Origin: Allorhizocola sp044869915
GTDB lineage: Bacteria; Actinomycetota; Actinomycetes; Mycobacteriales; Micromonosporaceae
Assembly (NCBI GenBank): GCA_044869915.1
Contig: JBIOYB010000219.1
Coordinates: 1-5,703 of the forward strand
Direction of reading: 5' to 3'
DNA: 5,703 bases
Part shown: positions 4,550 through 5,703 of the stretch, piece after piece
Position numbering within the stretch: position 1 is the stretch's first letter
Layout: each line of letters starts with the position of its first letter
Notes under the pieces: model-generated
What the model was told of the DNA's origin: nothing
Databases searched by the model: none
What the model saw: only the letters and a program-made list of their open reading frames with translations
Made by a program: the position numbers and the translations under genes

Positions 4550-5703
4550 ATGTCTAACCTGGACGTAGACGTCGCCATCGTCGGTGCCGGACCGACCGGC
4601 CTCGCATTGGCATGCGAGCTGCGGCTCGCGGGCATCGGGTGCATCGTGCTCGAGCGGCGCGCCGAGGAGCCCAACCTCACCCGCGCGTTCGCCATCCACG
4701 CGCGCACTCTCGAGCTCCTCGAGGGGCGCGGCATGGCCGAAGAGCTGGTGGGCAAGGGGATTCAGGTCAGCGAGGTGCAACCCGCGCCCGGCGCGACGTT
4801 GAGTCTCAAGGAGCTTTCCACTCGGTACCAGATGGTGCTTTTAATAGCCCAGAGCGGCACCGAGAAGATGTTGGAGCGGCGGGCGACCGAGACGGGCGCC
4901 GTCATCCGGCGGGGCGCTGAGGTGACCGGCCTCGCGCAGGACCCCGACGGCGTGACCCTCACCCTCGCGGGCGGCGACACCGTGCGTGCGTCCTATGTGG
5001 TCGGCACCGATGGCGCGCACAGCGTGGTGCGCGACCTGATCGGCGTCGACTTCGCGGGCGAGCAATACGAGACCCACATCATGCTGGCCGACGTGCAGCT
5101 CGAGCGCCCGCCGGGCGAGACCCTCTTCGGTCGCACCAACCAGCACGGGCTGGTGCTGTTTGTGCCGTTCGGCGACGGCTGGTTCCGTGCGATCGTGTGG
5201 GACCGGGCGCGCGAGGGCGTGCCACTCGACACGCCGCTGACGCTGGAGGAGCTGCGCGATTCGTTCCACCGCATCCCGGGCGACGACTACGGCATGGGCG
5301 AGCCGCGTTGGAGCACAAGGTTTTTGAGCGAGCGCAAGCAGGCTCGCAAATATCGGGTCGGGCGTGTGTTCCTGGCGGGCGACGCCGCGCACGTGCACTC
5401 CCCGGTCGGTGGGCAGGGCATGAATACCGGCATCCAGGACGCGTTCAACCTGGGCTGGAAGCTCGCCTTCGCGCTCAAGGGCTGGGGCCCGCCCGGCCTG
5501 CTCGACACATACGAAAAGGAGCGCCACCCGGTGGGCGAGGGCGTGCTCAAGCTGACCGACGCGCTGTTCAAACTGGTGCTGTCGGGCTCGAGCTTCGGCA
5601 CCAGTTTGAACAGCGCGTCGGTCAGCTTGAGCACGCCCTCGCCCACCGGGTGGCGCTCCTTTTCGTATGTGTCGAGCAGGCCGGGCGGGCCCCAGCCCTT
5701 GAG
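4550..5703 (+). CDS. FAD-dependent aromatic monooxygenase, PheA/TfdB type (3' end missing)
   Basis: Group A flavoprotein hydroxylases use NAD(P)H and O2 to hydroxylate aromatic or polyketide-like substrates. Three FAD signatures are present in order: the N-terminal GAGPTG (12-17) with the ribose-binding E35; the DG motif GTDGAHSVVRDLIG (D154, G155); and the GD motif LAGDAAHVHSPVGGQG (D278) followed by MNTGIQDAFNLGWKLA. This makes a p-hydroxybenzoate-hydroxylase-fold enzyme near certain, but not its substrate. Authentic sequence seems to end around residue 349 (base about 5597). From 5598 the frame reads the reverse complement of its own coding sequence, giving a nonsense tail with no stop before the window edge. 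Family members run to roughly 480-540 residues, so the thumb and thioredoxin-like C-terminus are missing. The gene has its own promoter with tandem palindromic operators, suggesting substrate-responsive repression. Confidence 0.9.
   Translation, partial: MSNLDVDVAIVGAGPTGLALACELRLAGIGCIVLERRAEEPNLTRAFAIHARTLELLEGRGMAEELVGKGIQVSEVQPAPGATLSLKELSTRYQMVLLIAQSGTEKMLERRATETGAVIRRGAEVTGLAQDPDGVTLTLAGGDTVRASYVVGTDGAHSVVRDLIGVDFAGEQYETHIMLADVQLERPPGETLFGRTNQHGLVLFVPFGDGWFRAIVWDRAREGVPLDTPLTLEELRDSFHRIPGDDYGMGEPRWSTRFLSERKQARKYRVGRVFLAGDAAHVHSPVGGQGMNTGIQDAFNLGWKLAFALKGWGPPGLLDTYEKERHPVGEGVLKLTDALFKLVLSGSSFGTSLNSASVSLSTPSPTGWRSFSYVSSRPGGPQPL
5474..5703. repeat. Perfect fold-back inverted repeat at the right edge
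   Basis: Bases 5474-5579 (106 nt) are exactly repeated as reverse complement at 5598-5703, around an 18-nt non-palindromic centre (5580-5597). There is no mismatch between the arms, and the right arm ends exactly at the window edge. The left arm plus centre is ordinary monooxygenase coding sequence, so the right arm is most simply a self-primed fold-back chimera or an assembly turnaround, not a biological element. A real inverted duplication is possible but less likely. Confidence 0.95.

Noticed and set aside
5474..5703. Telomere or terminator hairpin of a linear replicon
   Set aside because: The sequence is conserved enzyme coding sequence with perfectly identical arms, unlike the multiple short palindromes of actinobacterial telomeres, and there is no T-run for a terminator.

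Overview
The window reads as a piece of a high-GC actinobacterial chromosome. The evidence is strong G/C bias at third codon positions, a Tyr/Gly/Gln/Pro-repeat membrane protein ending in a CAWAD-type domain common in that phylum, mycobacterial-type TANNNT -10 elements, and two genes with no Shine-Dalgarno that look leaderless. The genus cannot be fixed from the sequence. The right end is a perfect fold-back, so the window probably ends at a contig or amplification break rather than at a natural boundary.

Layout: (1) Bases 1-29 carry the first ten codons of a divergent minus-strand gene that runs off the left edge. (2) 105-1802 (+) is a PolX-type protein with helix-hairpin-helix motifs, a polymerase-X core and a C-terminal PHP metallo-phosphoesterase domain. 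Its polymerase site appears damaged: one catalytic Asp is Asn and a thumb segment is missing. The PHP metal ligands look intact. (3) 1832-2911 (+) is a single-pass membrane protein with a long cytoplasmic YGQQP-repeat tail and a small extracytoplasmic Cys-containing domain. (4) 2908-3756 (+) is a patatin-like serine hydrolase that overlaps the previous gene by 4 nt (GTGA), so the two are probably translationally coupled. (5) 3825-4361 (+) is a small secreted protein with a single DUF11 domain. (6) A 188-nt gap (4362-4549) contains an AT-rich island, a candidate promoter and two copies of the palindrome GTAGCGCTAC. (7) 4550 to the right edge (+) is the N-terminal two thirds of a PheA/TfdB-type FAD-dependent aromatic monooxygenase, and its reading frame runs into the fold-back.

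All complete genes lie on the plus strand. The only firm operon is genes 3 and 4. Genes 3 and 5 appear to have their own leaderless promoters, and the monooxygenase has its own, probably repressor-controlled, promoter. I see no shared pathway across the window. The notable points are the apparently polymerase-dead PolX, the FUS-like low-complexity tail coupled to a lipase, the tandem operator, and the terminal inverted repeat, which is most likely an artefact. I found no CRISPR array, tRNA, rRNA, insertion sequence or convincing intrinsic terminator.
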